Positions 8,982 to 20,175 of a DNA stretch of 64,000 nt are shown here, piece by piece. The first letter of the stretch is position 1. Each line of letters opens with the position of its first letter. Source of the DNA: Sphaerolaimus hirsutus (taxonomy: Eukaryota > Nematoda > Chromadorea > Monhysterida > Sphaerolaimidae); contig OZ038453.1 of assembly GCA_964036195.1 (NCBI GenBank), positions 20,869,206 to 20,933,205 of the forward strand, given 5' to 3'. Both the position numbers and the translations under genes were made by a program. The notes under the pieces were generated by a model that made no database searches, was not told the DNA's origin, and saw only the letters and a program-made list of their open reading frames with translations.

Positions 8982-10694
8982 GTTTTCAAAAATGTTCACA
9001 TTTATGTTAAATTTCATGACACATGTTACTATGAAATGAAAACATTTTTGAAAACAATACAATAAAATTGTTTTTATTTTTTTTTGTCCTAGTGTATTCA
9101 ATGTGAAATTGTCGCAGTCAGTGTTCACATGTTTTTCATTCTTTTGGCTTTCATTTACATACAAAATTGGCTGTCTGAATTGCACTTGTGATTTAAAAAA
9201 AAATTATCAAGTTGATTGTATAAAAATATCATTATTTGTTTTGCGGAAATGTTATTGAATTCAGTTATTTTTTGTTCGATGTGAAAAAATAAGCACTGTT
9301 TACTGTGATAATGCCATAATTACAGATACAGGGATGTAATTTAAAAAAATCATTTAATGTTTTCTGCTTCACCACACTTTCTCCATCATCTTTGTACTTC
9401 TATTGTGAAACATGGTATCAAATGAAAGAGAAAACAAAAACTAGACATATATGTGAGACGGATATCATCTACAATTTAAAACAGAATTTTGAAAAATATT
9501 TATAGTTAGAAAACAAATCAATTTAAAAAAAAATGTATCACGGCGGTATAAATATACAATAAAGTCCACAAAACAGAGCATAATTTTCTGCATCACATGC
9601 TGCTTACAGCTTGTCCTACAAATGCATACTTATTCCACAAAAAATATTTTGTCTGCAGCATTTTACTGCAGTTTTCAAATATGTGTTCTTCCGGTGGAAA
9701 AAATAGAAAAAAAACAAAGATGGCGGCCGTTTTGGTGATTACACACAGTGTTTAAATGAATTTGGAAACTAAATAATGGGTTTTCACAGAGGGAACATTG
9801 AAAACCAGCTTGTGTGGTGCCAATGCCACCGGTACTGTCGCTATGCAGTGCCATTTTGTGCCGGTGCTCAAGGTACCAGGTGCCCCTTCCAAGGAGTAGA
9901 GCCGGTAGAGGTGCCGGTGCGGTGCGGTGCCTTTTTGCCAGTGCACCAAGGTGCCGCGTGTTGTTCTAAGGAATGGCAGGTGCGGTGTGGTGTCATTTTT
10001 CCGGTAGCTTTAACATCACTAGTGGGGCGAACGGTATAAGCAGAGTTCATTGATAGGGATTCATTTTAAATAGGTAAATACCTAACTGGAAAAGTTGAAA
10101 TAAAATTCTGTATAGGTACTTCTGTTTAGGTGGTTCTAACCTAACCTAACTTAGGATCCTAACTTAGGATCCTAGGATCAAGTTATCCTAATTTAGGATA
10201 GCGAACCAAGTAAGTCAAAAACCAAACTAAAAAATCACTTTTCAAAAAAAAATTCAAGTGTAAATTCAATGGAACGCACGTTGTGTATCGTATTCGTTAT
10301 TTCCTCGAAGTACCCCGACGGGGTTGCTTTTTTATCGGCAACATTTGGGGGGGGTTATTCGAGGGAACAATTATTTTATGAACTTATAGATTTATACTCG
10401 TTTATTATGAAGTTTTGGATACATAATTATAGCATTTTCATGAAAATCCATGACACGTGATGTAAAAGCGCCAAGGCGCTTTTGGCGCTTGGCGCTAAAA
10501 TGCTGTGGCGCCATTGGCGCGTGGCGCCGTGTCTCTGAAAGGCGCCATGGCGCTTTTGGCGTTTGGCGCTACTTTCCAGTGGCACCATTGGCGCCTGGCG
10601 CTAGCATTTTTAAATGCGCCAAAAAAGCGCCAGATAAAGAAAATTGTGCTGTAGTAATCGACGTGACGTAGGCGACTGCGTCTACATCATAACC

Positions 10695-11225
10695 TACCGT
10701 ATTTCCTCGAAATACCCCCGGGGGGGTGTATTGTTTCAGAGTGAGAATTTTGAGGGGGGTTAAACGAAGGGGGGGGGGTATTTCGATGGGGGGGTTATTA
10801 TTTCGGCAGAAATTTTTTGAAAACCAAGTACTAAATTGTCGTCTGAAACGTACGCAGACGTCGAAAATGCAACAAAAAATGCCATTTATAAGACTCTAAA
10901 GACTTGTATAAGTGTGTAGACGTATAATCACTGTTCTCACATAACAGAGTCATCGTTTTTAACGTGTGTTTTGCATTACCCAGATAACAAACCGCAGCCT
11001 TTGTCATTTACGTTCTCTATACACTAAATTGGGGGGGGGGGTATTTCGAGGGGGGGGGGGTTATAAGTTCATAGTGTCTATTTTGAGGGGAGGGGGGTAT
11101 TTCGAGGGGGGGGGGTATTTCGAGGGGGGGGGGTTATAAGTTCAATAGTGTCTATTTTGAGGGGAGGGGGGTATTTCGAGGGGGGGGGTATTTCGAGGGG
11201 GGGGGTATTTCGAGGAAATACGGTA
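10695..11225. repeat. MITE, TACCGTATTTCC family, with duplicated G-run end
   Basis: It starts TACCGTATTTCCTCGAAATA and ends TATTTCGAGGAAATACGGTA. The core contains GTCGTCTGAAACGTACGCAG and GTCATTTACGTTC. The right end repeats a block with GAGGGGAGGGGGGTATTTCG twice (about 11043-11205), a local tandem duplication. Confidence 0.85.
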
Positions 11226-11263
11226 TATCAAAAGAACATTTTCTTAACTGACTGGCTAATGAC

Positions 11264-12329
11264 CAGGGTTGGTTTTATAAAAATTCATTTTAGTAAAATT
11301 GTATAAAAATTGTATAAAATTTTTATTTTATTTTAATTTTATTCTTGTTTCATTTTATATTATTTTATTTTATTCCCAAAAGTCATTAATAAAATAAAAT
11401 AACACCATTTACAAAATTTTTTACAAAAATTGTACAAAATTTTTACAAAAAATCAGCAACATGCATGCATGGCCAGAAAAATCTTATAATTAGACCTATA
11501 CATGAAAAACCTTGGACAAATTTACCCCTTACTTTTCAAAAATTGCATGCAGACGGTATAGCTGGCTGCAAGTGTCAAGTTACAATTATTGATAAAAATG
11601 GTTTGCATTTTCAGTAGAAGGACTACTGGAATGTGCTGGGCACATTCATGAAATGTCATGCAAAGTGTCAATTGTGATGACAAATGTTAAGTCAAGTGTC
11701 AATTGTCATGCAGAATGTCAAGTGACATGTCAAATTTCAAGCAAAGTGGCAATTGTCATTAAAATGCCATGCAAAGTGTAGATTGTGTGTCCAAATCTTG
11801 TGTTTTTTATCCATAGTATGTTTTGTATCCAAATCTTATGTTTTTGTATCCAAATGTTCATATAAGATTTGGATTCAACAACAACATAATTTGGGTACAA
11901 AACATAAGATTAACAAATAAAACAAGATTTGGATACAATTTGCTTGACAAGTGAGACTTTAATCTTTATATGTCATGACAATTTACACTTTACTTTACAT
12001 TTGTCATGACAATTGACACTTCTGCATGACATTCTACATGAAATTTGACACTTTACTTGGGCTTGGGACTGCCCCAGATCGATGAATAAACAGGTAGAAA
12101 CTCAAGCAATGAAATCAAATTTTACAAAAAATATATGAATTTTTATACAATTTTACAAAAATATGAATTTTTATACAATTTTATAATAATTTTACAAAAA
12201 TTCAAATTTTTATACTATTTTTATTTTTATTCTTAAATTTTCCATTTTATTATATTATATTTTATTCTTAAATTTTCCATTTTATTTTTATTTTATTTTT
12301 ATTTTTTTTCTGAGATTTTGCCAACCCTG
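11264..12329. mobile_element. hAT-like element, CAGGGTTGG / AAATAAAAT family, 8-bp TSD
   Basis: Termini are CAGGGTTGG and CCAACCCTG, with the exact duplication CTAATGAC at 11256-11263 and 12330-12337. Both outer parts are arrays of TTTTATTTT and TTTTTACAAAAATT words. The middle (about 11640-12074) holds the TGTCATGCAAAGTGTC palindromic family that also interrupts the SDR exon. No transposase was found. Confidence 0.88.
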
Positions 12330-12404
12330 CTAATGACTAATTCCACAACTAAATATCCTTAAATACTGGTAATTCCACTTTTTGATGACAAAGGTAGGTA
12401 AATA

Positions 12405-13229
12405 TACTGTATTTGCTCGAAAAACACCTATGGGGTTTATTTTTCCCCAGCAAATTTTGAGGCGGGCATATTCAAGACGGATACCGTATTTCTTCTAATA
12501 GAAGAGCACCGTTCTATTTTTTTCGTCAACTTTTTTACCTGCCGTTCTATTAGAGGTGCCGTTCTATTGGAGGCTGCTGTTCTATTTTTTCACCAATATT
12601 TTTCAGACATTTTTCATTTGAATATAGTGTTTTTCATGCAAAATGTACAACATATTTCTATCAGAGCATCAATTCAAACAAAACCATAAGTGAAAATAAC
12701 CATAAATCATAGTTCTTAACACCTTGGATGTTCTAACCACCAATTTTGGAAAATTTGTGTGTTCTGTTCTGGCACTCTTCCAACGTAATTTCTACCTGCT
12801 GTTCTATTGTAGGTGCCGTTCTATTTGAGGCTGCCGTTCTATTTATTTTGTGAGTGCAAAAAAGTGCCAAAACCTGCCGTTCTATTGGAGATGCCGTTCT
12901 ATTGGAGGTATGCCGTTCTATTAGAAGAGTTACGGTATTATTTCGCCAGAAAATTTTTAAATCCTAGTACAAATTCGTTGTTTGTAACGTACGCTGAGGT
13001 AGAAAAATAAGCTTATGTAGACCTAAATGAGTATGTAGGTAGATGGTATAAACACCGTTCTCACGCGACTCCGACAATGTTTTTGTGTCTTCTGCATTAA
13101 ACAGAAAACAAACAACAGGTTTTGTCATGTACGTTCACTTTACACTCAATTTAGGGGGGTATTTCGAGGGGTGTCCATTAAATCGTAGTGCCCATTTTGA
13201 GGGGGCGGGTATTTCGAGGAAATACGGTA
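12405..13229. repeat. MITE of the TACCGTATTT group split by another MITE
   Basis: The outer MITE starts TACTGTATTTGCTCGAAAAA and ends TATTTCGAGGAAATACGGTA. At 12482-12937 it is interrupted by a TACCGTATTTCTTCTAATAG MITE; immediately after it the outer element resumes with TATTATTTCGCCAGAAAATT. TA on both sides of the inner element fits a TA target duplication. Confidence 0.75.
12482..12937. repeat. MITE, TACCGTATTTCTTCTAATAG family (GCCGTTCTATT words)
   Basis: It starts TACCGTATTTCTTCTAATAG and ends TATTAGAAGAGTTACGGTA. The interior repeats TGCCGTTCTATTGGAGG-type words on both sides of an AT-rich middle. Related copies or pieces lie at 28927-29044, 34961-35397, 36140-36319 and about 61057-61430. 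It is inserted in another MITE. Confidence 0.8.
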
Positions 13230-13586
13230 TACGGTATGTACTTTTCCTGTACATATTCTACTTAAGTACCTTTTTGTGTGCTATATTTCCCTATTTTATT
13301 AGTGATTTTCTCCTTTTTGCAGTCAAGACTATGTAATAACAACTGAACACCCAAGACAAACATTCAGCCTAAAATAATGTTTAATATTAGGTTTATTCAG
13401 GCTAAAAGTAAAATAACTTTGGCGCCGGCGCCATTGGCGCTTGGCGCTATTGTCCCATGGCGCTATTGGCGCTTGGTGCCATTTTGCTGTGGCGCCATTG
13501 GCGGTTGGCGCTGAGGCTTGGAAAAGCGCCATGGCGCTTTTCACATCACTATCCATGGCGAACTTATCACTTTCCTGTCCCTTGAC

Positions 13587-15391
13587 CAGGGTTGGCAAAA
13601 TCTCAGAAAAAAATAAAAATAAAATAAAAATAAAATGGAAAATTGGAGAATAAAATAAAATAAAATAAAATTGAAAATTAATAAAATAAAAATACAATTT
13701 TACTAAAATTCGAATTTTTGTAAAATTTTTAGTAAAATTGTACAATAATTCTAATTTTTGTACAATTTTAGTAAAATTTTACAAAAACTCGAGTGTCTAA
13801 AATTCTTTTTAAAAGTTTTCTATCATGGTGTTTAAGTTCCTAGCTGCCAATTTGCAGAACTAGTTGTACTAGTTGCCTTGTTGTATCTTTCATTGTTGTG
13901 ATTGAAAAATTTTGTTGCTCAAAATTGCAAATTTTCACATTTTTAAAAATATTTTCACCTTAAAAATCACTACTTTATGTTATTTTCCCCCAATTGTCTT
14001 CATTCCATACCTTTAAAAAGCCTATATATTGAACCCCGAAAGCCCCCCCCCACCCAAAAAACAACAACAAATTTTTAGCTATCTTCCCTTCGGAGGAGCA
14101 ATTAGTTGCATATATCCAGACCCGTGAGGGTCAAAATACAAAATACAAGTGTCACAAGCAACGATGGGTAAGTTCTCCAAAAAAAAACACTTTCTGTGTT
14201 TTGAGTTTTTCAAAAATGAATACCTGTGTTTTGAGTTTTTTTCTCGTAAAAAACTTGAGTAACTCTGTTTTTATTTCTGTGTTTTTTGTAAAAACTCGAT
14301 TTTTTGAGTTTTTTTCTAAAAAACTCGAGTTTTTTCCCAAAAAAATCGAGTTTCCCCCCAAAAATTTTCGATTTACAGCATTTCGATCTGGAAACAGTGG
14401 TTTTCTTATAAAATATTGGTTTTACACATGTTTTAACCCCACATAACATCTGTGTATTCATTCAAGTGTCAAAAAGTCCATAAAAATGTCCACAATGACG
14501 TAACCAAAACAGGTTATAAATGCATACAAACAGGATATATTTGAAATAAACATGTAGATAGCTACACAACCTAGTACAGTCTATGTGTAGCTGCGATGCA
14601 AATTAGCAGTAATAAATACATCATGTACATTGGATACATGATGTACATCATCCCGGAGGGGGCTATTTTGAGGGGGGGGGGGCTTATTATTTCACCAGTC
14701 CATTTTGAGGGGGGTTAATTCAAGGGGGTTAATTCGAGGTAATAAGGTATACTTAAATGTCGAAACTTTAATTGTCAAATCCACCATGAGATGTGCATGC
14801 CATCTTGAATTTTTTATTTGTACCATTATAAAATATGAATTCATACTGTACATATTTACATACTATACATGCTTATCTTATCTTGTTTAGTATAACTGAA
14901 TTAATGTGCATTCAACCGCTTCACTGAAAAAAAACACAAAAACTCAAAAAAACTTTTCTGTGTTTCCGTGTTTCTGTGTTTCTGTGTTCTCCAAAAAAAA
15001 ACTCATTTGAGTTTTGAGTTTTTCAAAATTTATGAGTTTCCGTGTTTCTGTGTAAAACAAAAACACAGAAACTCAATGAGTTTCTGTGTTCAATTTCTGT
15101 GTTTTTTCCATCGTTGGTCACAAGTGAACATAAATTTTTTTGTATTCATCTGCATGCTTCTAGTGTGCACATTGTTTTATGGCCTTGGATCCAAGATTTC
15201 CGATTTTTTGTAAAAATTTTGTAAATTTTTTTAAAATTTTTGTAAAATGGTTTCATTTTATTTTATTAATGACATTTCAGAATAAAATAAAATAAAATAA
15301 ACTGAAACATGAATAAAATAAAAATAAAATACAATTTTAATAAAAATAAAATACAATTTTAGTAAAAATAATTTTACTAAAACCAACCATG
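13587..15391. mobile_element. hAT-like element, CAGGGTTGG / AAATAAAAT family, second copy, 8-bp TSD
   Basis: The left end is CAGGGTTGGCAAAATCTCAG and the right end is AAAACCAACCATG, one base off the consensus CCTG. The exact duplication CCCTTGAC lies at 13579-13586 and 15392-15399. The AAATAAAAT arrays are at 13605-13790 and 15200-15385. A CAACGATGG element is nested at 14159-15116. Confidence 0.85.
14159..15116. mobile_element. hAT-like element, CAACGATGG / GAGTTTTT family, reverse-oriented copy, 8-bp TSD
   Basis: The termini CAACGATGG and CCATCGTTG are flanked by the exact duplication GTCACAAG (14151-14158 and 15117-15124). It is the reverse complement of the element at 3201-4370, including its internal TACCTTATTACC MITE (about 14500-14750). 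It is about 210 bp shorter. Confidence 0.88.
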
Positions 15392-15399
15392 CCCTTGAC

Positions 15400-16392
15400 T
15401 AAATTGATGAAAAAATGGCTTTCAATCACGCGGACAAATGTTCCATACTTTTCATCAGATTAGGTAATATACTTTCAGAATTCCATTCCATCACTGAAAC
15501 TATTAACGTGGAAAAATCTAGAGATAAAGCAAAGAGGTTTTTTTATTTATGAACCGAGCATTTTCAGTAAAAAGAAAATAAGTGGGGGGGGTCCGCCCAC
15601 GCAACGTGTGATTATACTCTGTGTATTTACGGCTTCACAGGGAAATTATTTAGACAGCTAGATAGATGTGCCTATGTAGACGTGATGTGCCGTGAAGCGG
15701 GCTTTTTTGTGAAGCGCTTTGGTGAAGACACTTGGTAGTTCATTTCACCGCGCTATCACAAACATTTGTAAACATCTACAAGTCCACTTTGATGTAAATA
15801 TCACTTTCAATCATTCCCTTCCACGCAATAAAAAAGCATGAACCCACCCAACATCCGGTATGGCAGAATGGCACCATGTGCACACTAGTTTACTTCCAGT
15901 AAACTCGGATTTTGGTAAACTCATATTTTGGTAAACTACAGTTGACGACGATTGAAAAAAACTCATGTGGTAAACTCAAAGACACTCAAAGCTGATTTAT
16001 GAGCACCCAACTTTTGTCTACTTTTGTTGATAAACTAAAAAGTAAATAGTAGTGTGTGCGGCAACAATGGCACATGAGATATACGCATAGGCAACCAACA
16101 CAGGGAAGAAACATAGAAAACGATCCAATGGAAGGCAAAACCCATGCCTATAAAATACTTTGGTATTTGTACTGGCCACTTCTTTGCACTGGATGCTACC
16201 ATAATTTGATGAATAAAGTTTTGTAATCTTTCTTTAGTGATCTAAAGTTTAGTGAATGCAGTGAGAAAAATACTTCCTTGAATAATTCCTCCCCCTTGAA
16301 TCACTCCCCCTGTTGGCCAGGTGACGAAAAAATAACTCCTCCACTTGAATAACTCCCCCCTCTGGGTATTTGATATGTGTATCCACAACGTG
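15400..16392. other. Unassigned non-coding stretch
   Basis: I recognise no exon here. 15885-16060 repeats GTAAACT words (GGTAAACTCATATTTTGGTA and its relatives) near both sides of a small hairpin-like block, so it may be another small element. 16265-16360 holds C-run words of the TACCGTATT MITE group without clear ends. Confidence 0.4.
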
Positions 16393-16831
16393 TACCGTAT
16401 TACCTGGAATTAACCCCCCCAACTTGAATTACCCCCCCCCCCCCCCCTCGAATTAACCCCCCTCAAAATGGGCTGGGGAAATAATACCCCCCCCCCTCGA
16501 AACAACCCCTCCCCCCAAATACAGTGTAAACAGCATGTACACAACAAATACCACAATGTGTGACCTGTATTATGCAGAACACACGTTAAAACTGATGACT
16601 GAGCGACGTTAGGGAAAGGTTAATGTGTATATACACTTGTATATGCCTATAAACACTCATACGTCTCTGACAATGTTGTATTTTTCTATGTCTGAGTATG
16701 GCAAATATCATCAATTTCCTGGCGAAATAATAGACCCCCCTCAAATAAACACCCCCTCGAATTAACCCCCCCCTCAAAATTTGCTGGCGAAATAATAAAC
16801 CCCCATGGGGGTATTTCGAGGTAATACGGTA
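16393..16831. repeat. MITE, TACCGTATTACC family
   Basis: It starts TACCGTATTACCTGGAATTA and ends TATTTCGAGGTAATACGGTA. The core carries ACACACGTTAAAACTGATGA and TTTTTCTATGTCTGAGTATG, shared with copies at 17468, 31431 and 61426. C-runs flank both sides. Confidence 0.85.
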
Positions 16832-16929
16832 TTTGAATGATTCAGATGCCGATGAACATTAATTTTACCATGAAAATCTCGTTTTTGTTGTTTTTGAACT
16901 GTTCAATACCTGGATTACATGAGTTGATG

Positions 16930-17467
16930 GAATACATTCATGTAAGGAATAAAGTGCAAGTTCTGAGGCAAAAATAACTCCCCCCGTGAATAACATCCCC
17001 CTTGAATAACTCCCCCCTCCAAAACTTCTGATGAAATAATAACTCCCCTGGGGTCTTATTCGAGGATATACGGTACGTATTTTAATTTTTGTTTTGTATT
17101 CAAACGGGATATGGTAGATCTGATGCAAAAATGGACACAACTTGAAGCGCCAACACCGTTTACAAATCGACGCCATTTTCCCAGATCTAGAACAACACCA
17201 TACTGTATTCAAACGTCGACGCATGATTCCATCACCACCGAGTTGAGGTGCGGCAAGAAATGGATCGATAAAAATGGCCGCACCCCCCCCCCCCCCCAAC
17301 GTTTTCACTCGGCGAGCATGCAAACACAAAGCCGCATGTGCGTGCATGTTGTGGCTAGAGATGGCAAATAGATATTTTTAATGTGTATTTTTTGTGGAAT
17401 TGTTTGTTTTTCTTAGGTGTCAGAACCAACACTTAAAAACTAGATTTTTTGCTAAAAAACTGGTACC
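16930..17467. other. Decayed MITE piece and unassigned sequence
   Basis: 16960-17073 is a remnant of the TACCGTATTTGC/TTGAATAACTCCC group, ending GAGGATATACGGTA. Overlapping frames on both strands at 17111-17371 have no recognisable domain and contain a C16-type homopolymer, so I do not call a gene. Confidence 0.4.
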
Positions 17468-17884
17468 TACCGTATTACCTCGAATTATCCCCCCCCTTGA
17501 ATTAACCCCCCCCTCGAAATACCCCCCCTAAAATTCGGCTGAGGAAATAATAAACCCCCCCCTCGAAATACCCCCCCTAACATTGAGTGTAAAGAGGCCG
17601 TACATGACAAATACCGCAGTTTGTGATCTATACACTGCAGAACACACGTTAAAACTGAAGATTGAGTGACGTTAGGGAAGGGTTTATGTGAATATATGCC
17701 TATAAACACGTGTACATCTATGTAATTGTTTGATTTGTATACGTCTGACTATGGGGAATTTCCGAAAATTTCTGGCGAAATAATAGACCCCCCCTCGAAT
17801 AAACCCCCCCCTCGAATTATCCCCCCCTCAAATTTTGCTGGCGAAATAATAAACCCCCTGGGGGTATTTCGAGGTAATACGGTA
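17468..17884. repeat. MITE, TACCGTATTACC family
   Basis: It starts TACCGTATTACCTCGAATTA and ends TATTTCGAGGTAATACGGTA. The core again has ACACACGTTAAAACTGAAGA and GACGTTAGGGAAGGGTT. The layout matches the copy at 16393-16831. Confidence 0.85.
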
Positions 17885-17904
17885 ATTTGACTTTTGTAGG
17901 ATAT

Positions 17905-18290
17905 TGTAACCAGGTGCCAATCCCAGGCCCTGTAAAGTATAGAGTAAAGTGTCAAATTTCATGTAAAATGTCATGCAAAGTGTCAATCGTCATGACAAAT
18001 GTCAATGGTAAAGTGTCAATTGTCATGCAAAAATCATGAAATTCACATTAACAACAATGTGAGAAACTGAGAAACTTCATGTGAAAGCCTTAAAATTGTT
18101 AACCAAACTCAGAAAAGTGTGAAAAATGTAAAAAAATGAAAAAATTAAAAAGGTATTTTCAAACTCCATAAACTCGAAAACTATAATGAGAAAAAGTCCG
18201 AAAACTTATTGTTTTAAAAACACTTAACAACCAAAATATTGATATTTTCCCCTGCGAATCTGCCATCGTTACCCATGCCCCAATGTAGCG
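17905..18290. other. Partial TGTCATGCAAAGTGTC repeat and unassigned sequence
   Basis: 17905-18030 begins AGGTGCCAATCCCAGGCCC and carries the TGTCATGCAAAGTGTCAATC words of the family found in the SDR exon, but the other end is missing. 18040-18286 is A-rich, contains TGAGAAACTGAGAAAC words and ends near TGCCATCGTTA, a terminus of the CGATGG group without a matching left end. Confidence 0.45.
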
Positions 18291-18294
18291 TGAT

Positions 18295-19055
18295 TAGTGA
18301 TGGAAAAGCGCCAGAAAAAAGGGCGCCAGGCGCCAATGGCGCCATGACGCCATTCGGAAAGTGGGCGCCAGGCGCCAAGGGCGCCACAGAACGAGGGCGC
18401 TAGGCGCCAAGGGCGCCATGGCGCCAATTGAAAAATAGGGCGCCAGGCGCCAAGAGCGCCAAGCTAAATATGTGCGTACAGCACCCCGAGTGTGCTAAAA
18501 TATTGTTCTAGCCTTCTAACGCACACATTCACGTCTTTATTCACGTTTTCCAGGATGTAATCATCAAAAATTAGACTAATGAGACAAAAAAGTTAAGCAT
18601 AAAATCACACCCCCACGTAACATTCAATTCAAACGCGATGAAAATTGCCATTAAACAAAAAGTTCATTCATTTCATATAGCACCATTTCTGCTCGCAAAT
18701 GTTTTCTTGAAATGCACAAAAACAGAAAACAACAATAAAATCTATTGGTTCATGGGTTTGCAAGTTCAACGGTTCACCATGATCAGCTTCTGATCGGTCA
18801 GACGCGTCTGATGAACCCGGTGCACGAAAAAAATTTCATCCATAGCACCATTTTGTCCATTTTTATGGCGAATTTCGATTATCTACAGATGGTCACCTTG
18901 AAACTATGCTGGCGCCATTTTGGCGCCCTTTTAGAGCAGGGCGCCAGGCGCCAAGGGCGCCACAGAGAAAGGGCACCAAGCGCCAATGGCGCCATGGCGC
19001 GGCGCCCTTTGGCGCCCTCAAATGGCGCCAGCGCCATGGCGCCATTCCATCACTA
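18295..19055. mobile_element. hAT-like element, TAGTGATGG / GGCGCC family, 8-bp TSD
   Basis: The termini TAGTGATGGAA and TTCCATCACTA are flanked by the exact duplication AGCGTGAT (18287-18294 and 19056-19063). The two ends (18300-18470 and 18905-19045) are arrays of GGCGCCAAGGGCGCC words. The middle 430 bp is ordinary AT-rich sequence without a recognisable protein. This is the cleanest copy of the GGCGCC family. Confidence 0.9.
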
Positions 19056-19063
19056 AGCGTGAT

Positions 19064-20175
19064 GCATGCAAAAGTGCCAAGCTTTATATGAGGCTGCAAG
19101 CGGGAGTGAGATACTTCAGAATGTCACAATTTGCTTGCATACCATGTTATTGATATGAGATGTTATTGTGTTGTATGAGCGCAAGAATGAACCTGGATGG
19201 GATGATATGTGTAACTTTGTGTAGATAATGATTTGATCTAGGTATGTTCTCTCAATATGTTTATTTAAATTGCCTTACAACACTTTCTGCTTTCTAATCA
19301 TTGAAATACCAAGTATTTTCACTTACAAATACAGATACACTGCTGAAAAATATAAGACTGAGTTACTGCAAGGGCAATTTTCAGTGAACCAATCACTTTT
19401 TATCATGGCTTGAGGCAAGCCCATTATGTTTTTGTGATGTAGATGGTTTTGTAAAATTACAAATTACCTATGTACATCCACTATGTGTTTACATTTATAT
19501 TGCTTTTTGTATGTATTACTGTAGCTACCATTGAAGCCTTGGTACTTTGTCTGCATGTCCAATATTCACTCAGTTTATTTCATATCCAAATGGATTTGAA
19601 GAAAATTGCCAGATACAAATAGTGTTAAAAATCAATAGACATATATATATGTAATAAACCACCCTGTAAATGAATTCAGCTAGGTATATAGTATTTGACA
19701 CATACTGTACCGAGTGTATTTATGTCAGAGCTTATATCAGAGCTTATAGGAAATATGGAGTGAATGCATGCATGGGCACATGAAATGACAGATTTATACA
19801 TGCTTAAACTTACCACTGGCTTAGAAAACTGAGTACTACTGATATAATATATATATGAGAGTTGAAAAACTTGCCTATATTTATGTGGCAGACTGATATG
19901 TGTACCTATGTACGTATATTCTGTTGGGCTAGCTGTAGTATTCCCGGTTTTATTCTGACATTCTCTGACTCAATTTTTTGTTTATATTTTGTAAAGTCAA
20001 TTGAATGTACCTTTACTGAATATCATGTTGCGAAATCAACATTGAGATTTATTTAAAAAAATAAACTTCATAATCTCTGCAACAAATATTTAGAAAACAT
20101 TGTTTGCAGCTTCACAACTATAACATCAGATTCTCCTATCAAACAGTTTGCAAATTTAATTTGGCTCCACACAAA
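19064..20175. other. Presumed upstream region of the SLC12A8-like gene
   Basis: AT-rich, without repeat arrays or recognisable exons. A TATATATATG-type microsatellite is at about 19640 and 19845. The start codon of the following gene has a short A-rich lead (ACAAAATGTC). I could not identify a TATA box or initiator with confidence. Confidence 0.35.

Larger units (their letters stand above)
5990..9817. mobile_element. Harbinger-like DNA transposon remnant with 26-bp TIRs
   Basis: CCACACAAGCTGGTTTTCAA at 5990 is matched in reverse complement at 9792-9817, with about 25 of 26 positions paired. GTTTTCAAAAATG-type words recur near both sides (about 7410-7580 and 8983-9060). A decayed PIF/Harbinger nuclease remnant (8020-8981) lies inside, which is why I assign the superfamily. 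No clear 3-bp duplication was seen. Two younger insertions (6129-7319 and 8365-8826) interrupt it. Confidence 0.6.
5849..10021. mobile_element. hAT-like element, TAGTGATG / GGTGCC family, expanded by nested insertions
   Basis: The left end is TAGTGAAAGTGATGTGAAA followed by GGGGCACAGGTGCC words (5849-5960). The right end is a GGTGCC array (9810-10010) closing with AACATCACTA. Flanks are GCGGGGCG (5841-5848) and GTGGGGCG (10022-10029), 7 of 8 identical, the mismatch being a CpG C-to-T change. Inside sit a Harbinger-like element, a CGATGG hAT element and a MITE. Joining distant ends by target duplication is inference, supported by correct TIRs at both ends. Confidence 0.65.
10455..13551. mobile_element. 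hAT-like element, GTGATGT / GGCGCC family, split by nested insertions
   Basis: The left part (10455-10640) starts ACGTGATGTAAAAGCGCC and the right part (13420-13551) ends GGCGCTTTTCACATCACTA. Both are arrays of GGCGCC/GGCGCTTGGCGC palindromes. The flanks TCCATGAC (10447-10454) and TCCATGGC (13552-13559) agree at 7 of 8. The stretch between is filled by a MITE, a CAGGGTTGG element and a double MITE. The first two bases of the left end differ from the family's TA, so this is less secure than the copy at 18295-19055. Confidence 0.6.

Noticed and set aside
16865..17371. Open frames of 160 aa (minus) and 86 aa (plus) over the same DNA
   Set aside because: The minus frame runs through a decayed MITE and a homopolymer run, neither frame has recognisable words, and they exclude one another.
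16141..18286. CCCATGCC at 16147 and after TGCCATCGTTA at about 18271 as target duplications of a CGATGG element
   Set aside because: The left copy is followed by TATAAAATAC, not by the expected TAACGATGG terminus; a chance 8-base match over 2 kb is plausible.
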